DNA of 64,000 bases, taken from NCBI RefSeq assembly GCF_003048775.2, contig NZ_CP049272.1, positions 806,001 to 870,000 on the forward strand, given 5' to 3'. Under the pieces are notes generated by a model. That model did no database searches. It worked only from the letters and a program-made list of their open reading frames with translations, and was not told the origin of the DNA. Within the stretch, counting starts at the first letter, position 1. Each line of letters begins with the position of its first letter. The position numbers and the translations under genes were made by a program. The DNA comes from Campylobacter concisus (GTDB lineage Bacteria > Campylobacterota > Campylobacteria > Campylobacterales > Campylobacteraceae). Below, in pieces: positions 47,272 through 56,392 of this stretch.

Positions 47272-48093
47272 TTATATCCAGATATTGTCTATTAGTCTAG
47301 TTTTGCCAACACAAGCTGCTACTAAAATGATGGTGTTATTTTTTTCTATTTTGGAAATTTCATTTAAATTTCTATCCGTAATTGCGACATAATCAACCTT
47401 TAACGGCTCTAGCACTTCAAGCATCTTTGTTTTGATCTCGCTTGCGTCCTCTTCGCCGTTTTGGATCAAATTTTGTGCTTTATTTAGCGATCTTGAAAGC
47501 CTTAGAGCATTACATTTATCTTCGTCACAGATATAGACGTTTCTACTTGAAAGTGCAAGTCCGTCTGGCTCTCTAACGATATCGCAAGCCACTAGCTCGA
47601 TGTTTAGGAAAAATGTCTTTATCATATTTTGCACGATGATTAGTTGTTGTGTGTCTTTTTTGCCCATGTAAACACTATTTGCACGAGTTAGGCGAAATAG
47701 CTTGTTTAGCACTCTTAATACGCCGTCAAAGTGTCCAGGCCTAGTTTTGCCCTCTAAGATGGCTGAAAATTTCTTTGGAGCAACGATTAGAGGTTCATCT
47801 TCAAAGTAAAGCTCACCAGCATCTGGGATAAAGATAGCGCTAACGCCGTTTTGCTCGCAAATTTTAATGTCGTTTTGCTCATTTCTTGGGTATTTGTCTA
47901 GATCTTCGCCTGGTAAAAATTGAGTTGGATTAACGAATGTTGAGACGATACTTATCTCATTTTCGTTCACGCATTTTTTAATAAGGCTAACGTGTCCGTC
48001 ATGAAGTGCGCCCATGGTCGGCACAAAACCGATCTTTGCGCTTGTGCTAGAGACGAAATTTTCAAGTTCCTTTATAGTTCTTATGATTTGCAT
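47272..48093 (-). CDS. panC: Pantothenate synthetase
   Basis: The 273-aa ATP-dependent ligase joins pantoate and beta-alanine. [16 protein letters not shown] carries the HxGH motif, and [34 protein letters not shown] and [10 protein letters not shown] are conserved. It is 2 bases upstream of rimO and is probably the first gene of panC-rimO-tilS. Confidence 0.96.
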   Translation of the reverse strand: MQIIRTIKELENFVSSTSAKIGFVPTMGALHDGHVSLIKKCVNENEISIVSTFVNPTQFLPGEDLDKYPRNEQNDIKICEQNGVSAIFIPDAGELYFEDEPLIVAPKKFSAILEGKTRPGHFDGVLRVLNKLFRLTRANSVYMGKKDTQQLIIVQNMIKTFFLNIELVACDIVREPDGLALSSRNVYICDEDKCNALRLSRSLNKAQNLIQNGEEDASEIKTKMLEVLEPLKVDYVAITDRNLNEISKIEKNNTIILVAACVGKTRLIDNIWI

Positions 48094-48184
48094 TTTTGAC
48101 TCTTTTTGTTTGAAATTTTAACTTGGCATTTTAACAAAAAAGGATTAAAAGGGCGTAAATTTAAAAATGTAAGCAACTTTTGGC

Positions 48185-48190
48185 TAAAAT
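48185..48190 (+). promoter_or_regulatory. -10 element of prfB
   Basis: TTTTGGCTAAAATCGCCAAA lies 25 bases before the prfB start and matches the motif upstream of the UbiD-family gene almost base for base. Confidence 0.6.
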
Positions 48191-48214
48191 CGCCAAAAAT
48201 TTTTGGAGAAAAAC

Positions 48215-49315
48215 TTGGATAGTTACGAATACAACGAGCTTTTAAAGAAGCTACAAACAAAAGTTGAAAACATAGGCTCTATCGTAAAGCCTGACGAGAT
48301 AAAGGCTAGACTAAAAGAGATCGAGGCCACCGAGCAAGACCCTGATTTTTGGCAAGATATCGCTAAGGCTGGTGCTTTAAATAAGGAAAAAACTAAGATT
48401 TCAAATATGCTTGCAAAATTTAACGATGCTAATCAGGCAGTAAGTGATGCAAAGGAGCTTTTTGAGCTAGCAAATTCTGAAAATGACGAAGAGACTATAA
48501 ATTCTCTCTTTGATGACGCTAAAAATTTAGATGAAAAGATAGTAAATCTTGAAATTTCTATGCTTTTAAGTGGCGAAGATGATGGCAAAAACGCGATCGT
48601 ATCGATCCATCCTGGAGCTGGTGGCACTGAGAGTAATGACTGGGCGAGTATGCTTTATAGGATGTATCTTAGATTTTGTGAGCGTGAGGGCTTTAAGGTC
48701 GAGACTCTTGACTTTCAAGAGGGCGAAGAGGCTGGGCTAAAGGACGTGAGCTTTATAGTAAAAGGTGAAAATGCCTATGGGTACTTTAAAGCAGAAAATG
48801 GTATCCACAGGCTCGTTCGCACAAGCCCATTTGATAGCGCAGGGCGCCGTCATACAAGCTTTTCTAGCGTCATGGTAAGCCCTGAGATAGATGATGACAT
48901 AGAGATCGAGATCGAGGAAAAAGATCTAAAGATAGATACTTATAGAGCCAGTGGCGCAGGCGGTCAGCACGTAAACAAGACTGAATCTGCCATTCGCATC
49001 ACGCACATACCAACTGGCATCGTCGTGCAGTGCCAAAATGACCGCAGCCAGCACAAAAATAGAGCCACAGCGATGAAAATGCTAAAATCACGCCTTTACG
49101 AGCTTGAGCTAATGAAACAACAAGAGGCGAGCAACAGCGTCGAAAAGAGCGAGATCGGCTGGGGTCATCAGGTAAGATCATACGTGCTTTTCCCATATCA
49201 GCAAGTAAAAGACAACCGCAGCGGCGAGGCATACTCACAGACTGATGCGATACTTGATGGTGACATCAAAAAGATGATAGAAGGCGTCTTGATCGCTCAA
49301 AAGGCTGAGGCGTAA
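48215..49315 (+). CDS. prfB: Peptide chain release factor 2
   Basis: The 366-aa factor ends translation at UAA and UGA. The SPF tripeptide that reads the stop codon lies in [14 protein letters not shown], and the catalytic GGQ lies in [13 protein letters not shown]. The start is TTG at 48215 ([13 protein letters not shown]), with GGAG 6 bases upstream. An earlier in-frame TTG at 48203 overlaps that site. The gene reads through in one frame, so the autoregulatory frameshift found in many bacteria is absent. Confidence 0.95.
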   Translation: MDSYEYNELLKKLQTKVENIGSIVKPDEIKARLKEIEATEQDPDFWQDIAKAGALNKEKTKISNMLAKFNDANQAVSDAKELFELANSENDEETINSLFDDAKNLDEKIVNLEISMLLSGEDDGKNAIVSIHPGAGGTESNDWASMLYRMYLRFCEREGFKVETLDFQEGEEAGLKDVSFIVKGENAYGYFKAENGIHRLVRTSPFDSAGRRHTSFSSVMVSPEIDDDIEIEIEEKDLKIDTYRASGAGGQHVNKTESAIRITHIPTGIVVQCQNDRSQHKNRATAMKMLKSRLYELELMKQQEASNSVEKSEIGWGHQVRSYVLFPYQQVKDNRSGEAYSQTDAILDGDIKKMIEGVLIAQKAEA

Positions 49316-49339
49316 TAAATTTACAAAAAGAGATGGGAG

Positions 49340-49891
49340 CTAAAATTTCATCTCTTTTAGCTTTGTGCAGGCTTCTTCTTTGCCTTTAAAGCAAGCCTCA
49401 TCAAGATAAATTCTAGCTTTTTTATAGTCATTTTTGCCTAGATAGATAAGCCCTAGATCGTAGCTAGCCTCGCTTGAGCCAAGGCTTGTAGCTTTTTCAT
49501 AAAAATATATCGCTTTTTCTAAATTTTTATTGACCCCAAGGCCGTATTCGTATATATATCCAGCACTTCTTAGTCCGTCTATGTTGCCGTATCTGCCAGC
49601 TGTCTCAAACCAAAAAAGTGCCCTTAAGATATCCTTGCTAAAGCCTTTGCCGTCACGAAAGCAAATGCCAGTTTGCTGCATGGCTAGAACATTTCCATCT
49701 TTTGCGTAGTCGTAAAATCTCTTGCAAGCTTTTGGATAGTTACCTTCATTGTATAGATATATAGCATCTGCTATTTGTTCGACCTCTGGATCAAGTGGTG
49801 GCTCGCTAAGGCCAAAATTTTGTGAAATTTGATCTAATGAACATCCCCAAAATAGCAAAACACTAAACACAAAAATGATAAATTTTTTCAT
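49340..49891 (-). CDS. Sel1-repeat lipoprotein
   Basis: The 183-aa precursor has a lipoprotein signal peptide (lipobox LLFWGC, Cys about residue 17). From about residue 40 on it has four Sel1-type repeats, with blocks such as GLRSAGYIYEYGLGVNKNLE and ASYDLGLIYLGKNDYKKA. Such proteins act as scaffolds or envelope stress factors. It is the first of three Sel1 lipoproteins in this region and points away from the others. Confidence 0.85.
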   Translation of the reverse strand: MKKFIIFVFSVLLFWGCSLDQISQNFGLSEPPLDPEVEQIADAIYLYNEGNYPKACKRFYDYAKDGNVLAMQQTGICFRDGKGFSKDILRALFWFETAGRYGNIDGLRSAGYIYEYGLGVNKNLEKAIYFYEKATSLGSSEASYDLGLIYLGKNDYKKARIYLDEACFKGKEEACTKLKEMKF

Positions 49892-49968
49892 ATTTGTCCT
49901 TGAAAATTTAGGCGATTTTATCCAATTTTATCTTATAATGCCCGAAAATTTTAAGCAAAAGGAACGAT

Positions 49969-50289
49969 ATGGATCATAATGCACTTTTAATCCAGCTTGG
50001 CTATAACGTCAATGAAACGACCACTGCTCAAATGTGTAGAATTTTAAACAATACTGATGGTCTTTTGCCAAAGAGCATAATTGAACTAAATGATCATTTA
50101 AAGCCACACCTTTGTTTTGTGGCGATGAGTGGAAGTGAAGATAGACTAAAGATAAAAAATGTAGCTACCGTTAATGAAATAAAAGAGCGAGTTGATGAAA
50201 TCATAAAAAACTGGGCTAATAAATATAAAATGGAGCTAAAAAAGATAAATGAAACAACTTACTATGTAATTGGAAAGATAAGGGACTGA
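49969..50289 (+). CDS. Small conserved protein of unknown function
   Basis: I do not recognise this 106-aa protein. It has no signal peptide or membrane helix and ends in a helical, charged region. AAAGGAA lies 5 bases before its ATG, and a TATAAT box is about 30 bases upstream. It is followed after 2 bases by the RclA-like gene, so the two are co-transcribed. Confidence 0.7.
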   Translation: MDHNALLIQLGYNVNETTTAQMCRILNNTDGLLPKSIIELNDHLKPHLCFVAMSGSEDRLKIKNVATVNEIKERVDEIIKNWANKYKMELKKINETTYYVIGKIRD

Positions 50290-50291
50290 AA

Positions 50292-51632
50292 ATGAAATAT
50301 GATATTGTAATTATTGGTTTTGGAAAAGCTGGCAAAACGCTAGCGGTTAAAGCTGCCGCACTTGGCAAAAAAGTAGCTCTTGTAGAGAGATCACCAAAGA
50401 TGTATGGAGGTACTTGCATAAATGTTGGCTGCATACCAACCAAGCGTCTAATAACAGCCGCTAAAGAGGCAAAATTTGTAAATAATAGTGTTGAAAGCGA
50501 ATATTACACGCTTAGTGTGGAAAATAAAAATAAACTAATCTCAGCTTTGAATGCTAAAAACTACGCAATGCTAAATGATAAAGAAAATATAGATGTGATC
50601 GATGGTATTGGCTCATTTGCTAGTGAAAATAGCGTACTTGTAACAACGCCAAGTGGTGAGAAAAAGATAATAGAGGGCGATTTTATTATCATAAATAGTG
50701 GCTCAAAAGAGGCAGATACTCCTTTTGAGGTTGTAAGCTCAAATGTATTTTCAAGCCAAACTTTGCTTGATCTAAAAAATTTACCAAAGCATTTTGTCAT
50801 TATCGGTAGTGGTTTTATCGGTATAGAGTTTGCATCAATGTTTGCAAATTTTGGCTCAAAAGTGACTATCGTAGGGCGTTCAAAACTACTTAAAAACGAA
50901 GATGATGATATAGCTAATAGCGTAAAAGAAGCTCTTAGAGTCCAAGGCGTTGAAATTTTAGAGGGTTGCGAGATAGGGTGCATTAAAGAAAATGTATTAA
51001 ATTTCAAGCAAAATGGCGAGCAAAGATGTCTTAGAGCTGATGCATTTTTGATCGCACTTGGCAGAGTAGCAAATGTAGATGATTTAAATTTAAAAGCTGC
51101 TGGAGTTGAGCTAAATGAAAAAGGTTTTATAAAGACAAATGAAAACCTTCAAACAAATGTACCAAACATCTATGCGGTAGGCGACGTGCGCGGCGGAGAG
51201 CTTTTTACTTATACGAGCTTGGATGATTTTAGGATAGTTTATTCACAAATTTTTGGTGATAAAAAGAGAAATACTAAAAATAGAAGTATTCACGCAAATG
51301 TGCTATTTACCGACACTCCGCTAGCAAGAGTTGGAGTAAATGCAAAAGAGGCTAGTAAATTTGGGCTAAATTTTAAAGAGCTAAAGCTTAGCATGGCAAC
51401 AGTACCAGGCGCAAAAGTACTAAATCACGATGTAGGCATGCTAAAAGCTATCGTTGATGCACAAAGTGGAGAAATTTTGGGTGCTAGCTTTCACTGCATC
51501 TATGCAAATGAGCTGATAAATGAAATTGCAATTGCTATGAATTTAAAAGCAAATGCAAATTTCTTTAAAAATCAAATTTTCACTCATCCAAGTATCAGTG
51601 AAGCACTAAATGACTTATTTGGACAATTTTAA
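50292..51632 (+). CDS. rclA: RclA-like flavin disulfide reductase
   Basis: The 446-aa protein belongs to the pyridine nucleotide-disulfide oxidoreductases. It has an FAD motif (IIGFGKAGKTLAVKAA), the redox pair Cys42/Cys47 in GGTCINVGCIPTK, an NAD(P) motif (IIGSGFIGIEFASMFANFGS), the second FAD motif (YAVGDVRGG) and the C-terminal dimer domain (QIFTHPSISEALNDLFGQ). These match E. coli RclA, a copper/thiol oxidant-defence enzyme induced by hypochlorous acid, better than mercuric reductase or lipoamide dehydrogenase as I recall. The organism's regulator RclR was not seen. Confidence 0.85.
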   Translation: MKYDIVIIGFGKAGKTLAVKAAALGKKVALVERSPKMYGGTCINVGCIPTKRLITAAKEAKFVNNSVESEYYTLSVENKNKLISALNAKNYAMLNDKENIDVIDGIGSFASENSVLVTTPSGEKKIIEGDFIIINSGSKEADTPFEVVSSNVFSSQTLLDLKNLPKHFVIIGSGFIGIEFASMFANFGSKVTIVGRSKLLKNEDDDIANSVKEALRVQGVEILEGCEIGCIKENVLNFKQNGEQRCLRADAFLIALGRVANVDDLNLKAAGVELNEKGFIKTNENLQTNVPNIYAVGDVRGGELFTYTSLDDFRIVYSQIFGDKKRNTKNRSIHANVLFTDTPLARVGVNAKEASKFGLNFKELKLSMATVPGAKVLNHDVGMLKAIVDAQSGEILGASFHCIYANELINEIAIAMNLKANANFFKNQIFTHPSISEALNDLFGQF

Positions 51633-51642
51633 AAGGAAAAGA

Positions 51643-52296
51643 ATGAAAAAATATTTATTGCTTTTATCGGCTTTATTTTTCACTGGCTGCTTAAACGTGA
51701 TTGGTGTAGGACAAAAACAAGATGATTCGTGGCAGCAACCAAAGGATGAAAAAATAGTGCAAAATAAAGAGCAAATTTCAAGAAATGCGATCGAAATTTT
51801 AATACCAAAATGCGAAGAAGGCGATACGGAAGCTTGCAACGATTTGGGTGTAAATTACGAGCTTTTAAAAGAATATGAAAATGCTTTAACAAATTATAAA
51901 AAGGCTTGCGATGCTAAGGTGCAAGTCGGTTGTGCAAATTTGGGCACTCTTTATGAGCTTGGACTCGGAGTCAAAAAAAATCCAAAAAAGGCAATTTCGA
52001 TTTATAAAGAAAGTTGCAATGGCGGAGGCATGCAAGCTTGCTATCATTTAGGCAATGCTTATAGAAAAGGTGAGATCGTTAAGCAAGATTATTACTTAGC
52101 AATGCAAGCTTATACAAATGCATGCAATGCTGGCGATTTGCCAAGTTGTGCTAATATCGGAGCGATGTATGAGCTTGGTCTTGGTGTCAATAAAGACGAA
52201 AAAAGGGCTTATGGAATTTATAAAGTCGCTTGCTTTCGTGGGCTAAGCAAGGCATGCCCGCAGATGAAAAGACTAGGCACAAAGCTAGGAATGTAA
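51643..52296 (+). CDS. Cys-rich Sel1-repeat lipoprotein (Hcp-like), first copy
   Basis: The 217-aa precursor has lipobox FFTGC (Cys about residue 15). Five Sel1-like repeats of about 36 residues follow, each with paired Cys spaced by 7 residues (for example CDAKVQVGCANLGTLYE and CNGGGMQACYHLGNAYR), as in Helicobacter cysteine-rich Hcp proteins where disulfides join the helices. The start is placed at 51643 because AAAAGGA lies before it; an upstream ATG would overlap the end of the rclA gene. It sits 10 bases behind rclA. Confidence 0.88.
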   Translation: MKKYLLLLSALFFTGCLNVIGVGQKQDDSWQQPKDEKIVQNKEQISRNAIEILIPKCEEGDTEACNDLGVNYELLKEYENALTNYKKACDAKVQVGCANLGTLYELGLGVKKNPKKAISIYKESCNGGGMQACYHLGNAYRKGEIVKQDYYLAMQAYTNACNAGDLPSCANIGAMYELGLGVNKDEKRAYGIYKVACFRGLSKACPQMKRLGTKLGM

Positions 52297-52920
52297 GTGA
52301 AAAAGGTCTTAAAATTTGGTCTTATTTTGGCTATGGGCTTTATGCTTAGTGGTTGCTGGTCGTGGCAAAAGATGGTAAGCTTTGGCTTTTGGCAAAGTGA
52401 TGAAGAGGCTAGGACGGAGCGTATTGAGCTTGAAAAAGAGAAGATGATGCAAAACTGCGAGAGTGGAAATAATATCGACTGCAACAACCTAGCTGTAAAT
52501 TTTAGCAACGAAAAAGACTTTGTAAAAGCAAAAGACTACTACGAAAAAGCTTGCAATGCTGGGCTTGCTACGGCTTGCTCAAATTTAGGTCAAATCTATG
52601 AGCAAGGGCTTGTTAATGAGCAAAAAGATATGGAAAAAGCTCTAAAGCTTTATAAACTAGCTTGTGATAGTGGCGATGGCGTTGGCTGTTATAATGAGGC
52701 TATGGGGCTAAAATCCTACATCGAAAGCGAAAATTTAAAGACTCATAAGATAGATAGAAACAAGGCTGAGGCTAGAGTGCTAAGGCTTTTGGCTAAGAGT
52801 TGCGAACTTGAGTATGCTCAGTCGTGCTTTTTGCTTGCAAAGCTAAGCGGGGACGAAACAAAGGCGGACGCACTTTACAAAAGAGCCTGCCAGCTTGGCA
52901 AATGTGTGGATAGAAAATAA
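52297..52920 (+). CDS. Cys-rich Sel1-repeat lipoprotein (Hcp-like), second copy
   Basis: The 207-aa precursor starts at GTG directly behind the first copy and has lipobox FMLSGC (Cys about residue 19). It carries Sel1-type repeats with Cys pairs (CESGNNIDCNNLAVNF, CNAGLATACSNLGQIYEQG, CDSGDGVGCYNEAM and a final CELEYAQSCFLLAKL). The repeats differ clearly in detail from the first copy. It forms an operon with rclA and the first copy; an extracytoplasmic thiol- or oxidant-related role is an inference. Confidence 0.86.
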   Translation: MKKVLKFGLILAMGFMLSGCWSWQKMVSFGFWQSDEEARTERIELEKEKMMQNCESGNNIDCNNLAVNFSNEKDFVKAKDYYEKACNAGLATACSNLGQIYEQGLVNEQKDMEKALKLYKLACDSGDGVGCYNEAMGLKSYIESENLKTHKIDRNKAEARVLRLLAKSCELEYAQSCFLLAKLSGDETKADALYKRACQLGKCVDRK

Positions 52921-52929
52921 GGGATAAAA

Positions 52930-54307
52930 TTGCTTTTTAACTCATATGCCTTTATATTTGTATTTTTACCACTTGTATTTTTTGTATATTTTTTTCTAAA
53001 TAAAAAGAGACTAAGCACTCTTGCAAAAGCTTTTTTAGTGAGTGCTAGTTTATTTTTTTATGCTTATTGGAGTGTTTATTATCTGCCGATTTTACTAGGA
53101 AGCATTATCTTTAACTTTTTTATTTCAAAATTTCTTGCAAAACATCATAGTAAAGCTATTTTAGTTTTTGGTATAGTTTGCAATCTCGCTTTACTTGGAT
53201 ATTTTAAATATGCTGATTTTTTAATTTCAAATTTAAACGCTATAGCAAATACAAATTTAAGTCTACTTCATATCGCTTTGCCGCTAGCACTTAGTTTTGT
53301 CACATTTCAGCAAATAGCATATCTAGTGGATAGTTATAACAAGCAGACAAAAGAGAATAGTTTTTTAAACTACTGCCTTTTTATAACATTTTTTCCACAG
53401 CTTATTGCTGGTCCGATAGTGCATCACAAAGAAATGATGCCTCAGTTTACAAATAAATTTAATCTTATAAAAAACTATAAATTTATAGCTCTTGGGCTTT
53501 TTGTTTTTAGCATGGGGCTATTTAAGAAGAGTGTGGTTGCTGATATTTTTTCGATTTTTACAAATACTGGATTTGATGTGGAAGGAAATTTGACTTTTCT
53601 GCAAGCATGGGCGACGTCACTTTCATATACCTTTCAACTTTATTTTGATTTTAGTGGTTATTGTGATATGGCGATAGGTCTTGCGCTACTTTTTAACATA
53701 AGGCTTCCCATAAATTTTAACTCCCCGTATAAGGCTTTAAATATTCAGGATTTTTGGCATAGGTGGCACATTACACTATCATGTTTTTTAAGAGACTACA
53801 TATATATCCCACTTGGGGGAAATAGGGGGGGGGCAGAGCCGTACCTATCTAAATTTGTTTTTGGTATTTTTGATAGGCGGTCTTTGGCATGGGGCTGCTT
53901 GGACATTTGTTGTTTGGGGTGCTTTACATGGTGTTGCTATTGTTATTCACAGATGTTGGCAAAAGTTAAATTTTAAATTAAATAAAATCATTGCTTGGAT
54001 CATCACCTTTAACTTTGTAAATTTTACATGGATATTTTTTAGGGCAAAAAGCTTTGAAGATGCCATGAAAGTGATCCGAGGGATGTTTTTTGGTGAGTTT
54101 AAAATAGACGTTAACTATCTTGAGATATTTTTTGTCGTTTTAGCTTTTTTGGTTGTTTTGCTTTTTAAAAACTCTATGCAAATGGCATTTGATAAGAAAT
54201 TTAAATTTACTATCTGGCAAATTTTTGCAACATCTTTCTTTTTATTTATATCAATCTTGGTAATTAGGCTTAATAATGCGAGTGAATTTTTATACTTTAG
54301 ATTTTAA
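52930..54307 (+). pseudogene. MBOAT-family O-acyltransferase, phase-variable and OFF here
   Basis: The gene starts at TTG (52930, FNSYAFIFVFLPLV) and is broken by a G9 tract. In the first frame it stops at 53976; in the other frame the rest continues as RTYLNLFLVFLIGGLWHGAA to 54307. With eight G the motif reads GGNRGGQSRTYLN, which is the standard MBOAT/AlgI sequence, and the protein has 458 residues with about 10-12 helices and the active His in LWHGA. The G9 form here gives a truncated protein. MBOAT enzymes move acyl groups across the membrane to glycans. The gene is followed by an SGNH protein that overlaps its end. Confidence 0.9.
53825..53833 (+). repeat. G9 homopolymer (contingency repeat)
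   Basis: Nine G in a row follow AATA. The downstream frame is restored only if the tract has 5, 8 or 11 G. A tract of this kind inside a surface-glycan gene is typical of phase variation in Campylobacter. It also could be an assembly or read error, since G-runs are prone to both. Confidence 0.9.
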
Positions 54308-55337
54308 GAAAAAAATATTTCTATGCCTGTCTTTGGTAGTATTTGCTATGGTTGGGCTTGATGTTGTACTTTATGTTTTTGCAGAAAGTAGAACAAGTAA
54401 GACAAATTTCGTTGATAATAAAATTTCAAAAGCGGAGCACTTTAAGATAAATAGCGAAAAACAAAAGGATATCGTTTTTGTTGGAAGCAGTAGGACGTTT
54501 AATCATATTTCAACAAACATTTTTAAAGAAAATAATATTGGTATTTATAATTTTGGCGTTTCTGGAAATTTTATAGGTGACTATCCTTTTATTGTAAATG
54601 CTATTAAAAAAGTTGGTGCAAAAGAGGTTGTTGTTAGTATAAGAGTTAGCGATCTTTTTAAAGATTATATTGAGAGAGATGTCAAAATTTATACCACTGA
54701 TGAACTAATGGCAAATTTTGGCACAAATAAGATAACGTTTTTAAAAACACTGCCAGATTATTTAGCAAGCTTGCATTTATTTTTAAGATACTCTGAAGCT
54801 ATCTATAATAGAGTAATTATGACTTATGGTAAATTTACACCAAAGACTGCAACCAATGTAAATAATTTTAGTGTAGAAAATTTCTTTAATATTGAAGCAA
54901 ATAGTGATTGCGAGCTAATTAACACAAGTGAAGTAAATTCAAATTTTACAAAAGACAAAAAGATTATTGTTGCAAAATGTAGCAATGGTGATAATATACT
55001 TTTTGCAAATACAATACCGAGAGAGAATTATGGCAAGGTTATTGAATTAAAAGAGCTGAATTTAAACACATTAAAATACATGCAAAATTATATAATAGAT
55101 CCACTGGTTAAAAACGGCATGAAAGTAATTATTTTACTTGAACCAATGTTTGATGGAATGAGACTTCAATATAGTATAAATGAAATAATATCAGCCATCA
55201 AAAATGCCAAAATTGTTGATCTTACAAATTTAAAATTTGGCGATGAAGAATTATCTGATTGGGAACATTTAAACTATCTTGGTAGAAAAAGATATAGTGA
55301 GTTTTTGGTTAAACTTTATCTTAACGGTGGACTTTAG
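54276..55337 (+). CDS. SGNH-hydrolase-like membrane-anchored protein, partner of the MBOAT gene
   Basis: The 353-aa protein has an N-terminal membrane helix (residues about 13-36) and an extracytoplasmic SGNH-type domain: block I DIVFVGSSRTFNHIS (Ser), a GVSGN block with Gly and Asn, and a C-terminal SDWEHLNYLGRKRYSEF with Asp and His. This fits DltD/AlgX/PatB-like partners that transfer acyl groups to cell-wall or surface glycans after transfer across the membrane by MBOAT. The start lies 32 bases inside the end of the MBOAT gene. Its acceptor is unknown. Confidence 0.8.
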   Translation: MRVNFYTLDFKKKIFLCLSLVVFAMVGLDVVLYVFAESRTSKTNFVDNKISKAEHFKINSEKQKDIVFVGSSRTFNHISTNIFKENNIGIYNFGVSGNFIGDYPFIVNAIKKVGAKEVVVSIRVSDLFKDYIERDVKIYTTDELMANFGTNKITFLKTLPDYLASLHLFLRYSEAIYNRVIMTYGKFTPKTATNVNNFSVENFFNIEANSDCELINTSEVNSNFTKDKKIIVAKCSNGDNILFANTIPRENYGKVIELKELNLNTLKYMQNYIIDPLVKNGMKVIILLEPMFDGMRLQYSINEIISAIKNAKIVDLTNLKFGDEELSDWEHLNYLGRKRYSEFLVKLYLNGGL

Positions 55338-55341
55338 TTTC

Positions 55342-55878
55342 TTACTTCAACCCAAAAACTTTTATATTAAAAGTAGTATGGATTTTATCCTTTTCGCCTT
55401 TCATGACGATAGGAAATTCGGTCTTTACGATACTGTCATAGCTGCTAAGCGCATCTAAAAAGTCATAAAATTTTTGTGGCGTCCTTAGAGAGCTAGTTAC
55501 ATTTAGACGAAATCTAAAAAATTTCTCACTAGCATTATTATCACTTTCTTCTATTTTACTAAGGCTTACTTCACTGAAAAATTTAGAGGCAAATTCTATA
55601 AATTTATCTTTATCAAATTTATTCTCAAAAGCTGAAATGATAGCTCCATCTTTTTGTTTGGTTGCTTCAAGAGCTTTAAATTTGGCTTCAAATTCATTTT
55701 TTACTTTTGTGTAAGATGAGGTTTGTGAATAATTTTGTCTAGTTAGGCTTTTAAATTCTTTTATATTTGGGACGATAAAACCAAATATCATAATGAAGCA
55801 AACTACAATAAAAGCAAATATAAAAAGTAAAAGCTTGACGGGATCTATTTTTTCTAAGCTCGTATCTTTTTTACTCAT
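55342..55878 (-). CDS. PilO/GspM-like protein
   Basis: The protein from the ATG at 55878 has 178 residues; an earlier ATG would add seven. It has one membrane helix (residues about 16-40), a coiled-coil segment, and a C-terminal ferredoxin-like fold (RFRLNVTSSLRTPQKFYDFL). This fits PilO or GspM as the third gene of a PilM-N-O-like set. AGGGA lies upstream of the ATG. The call is from layout and predicted fold, not from strong sequence identity. Confidence 0.6.
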   Translation of the reverse strand: MSKKDTSLEKIDPVKLLLFIFAFIVVCFIMIFGFIVPNIKEFKSLTRQNYSQTSSYTKVKNEFEAKFKALEATKQKDGAIISAFENKFDKDKFIEFASKFFSEVSLSKIEESDNNASEKFFRFRLNVTSSLRTPQKFYDFLDALSSYDSIVKTEFPIVMKGEKDKIHTTFNIKVFGLK

Positions 55879-56392
55879 TATATCCCTCAGAATTATCAAT
55901 TTTATTTGTGCTTATAAAGCCGTACCAGCCGTTTTTACTTTGATAAAAGCTAGTATTTGAAGTCGTAAAAATAGATCTTAAAGGTGAAGCTAGAAGCTGA
56001 TTAAATACATCTTTTGTCGGCGTTATACCACGAATGATGAGTGAGTTTTTATCCATAAAAACCTCTTCAAGCGTTATGCTGTCAGGCACTAGGTCAAAAA
56101 GATTGTGCAAGCTTTGCTTGAGAATAGAATTTGACGTGAAGATATCATTTGCAGATTCTATTTGTACGGTGAGCTTAGCTGAAATTTCATCTGTTGTGAC
56201 TATTTTTTGACTAAGTTCTTTTTGCTCATTTGATAAAAAATTTATATTTTTTTCAATTGAATAATTTTTATAGAGTATAAAGAAATTTGTTGCCAAAAGA
56301 GCTACAAACACAAAGCTTATAAGGCTTAGCCAAATTTTGCTAAAGATAGATATAAGTGGTCTTGGTTCCAGAGTAATAAAGCTAAATCTCAT
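55871..56392 (-). CDS. PilN/GspL-like protein
   Basis: The 173-aa protein has a membrane helix near residues 20-45 and a coiled-coil segment, and ends in a small alpha/beta domain (SITLEEVFMDKNSLIIRG). It resembles PilN-type proteins. It overlaps the PilM-like gene by 4 bases and the PilO-like gene by 8, so the three are translated together. Confidence 0.6.
   Translation of the reverse strand: MRFSFITLEPRPLISIFSKIWLSLISFVFVALLATNFFILYKNYSIEKNINFLSNEQKELSQKIVTTDEISAKLTVQIESANDIFTSNSILKQSLHNLFDLVPDSITLEEVFMDKNSLIIRGITPTKDVFNQLLASPLRSIFTTSNTSFYQSKNGWYGFISTNKIDNSEGYNE

Noticed and set aside
48203-48300. Programmed frameshift in prfB
   Set aside because: The gene is open in one frame from the TTG start to the GGQ domain, with no internal TGA near codon 25.
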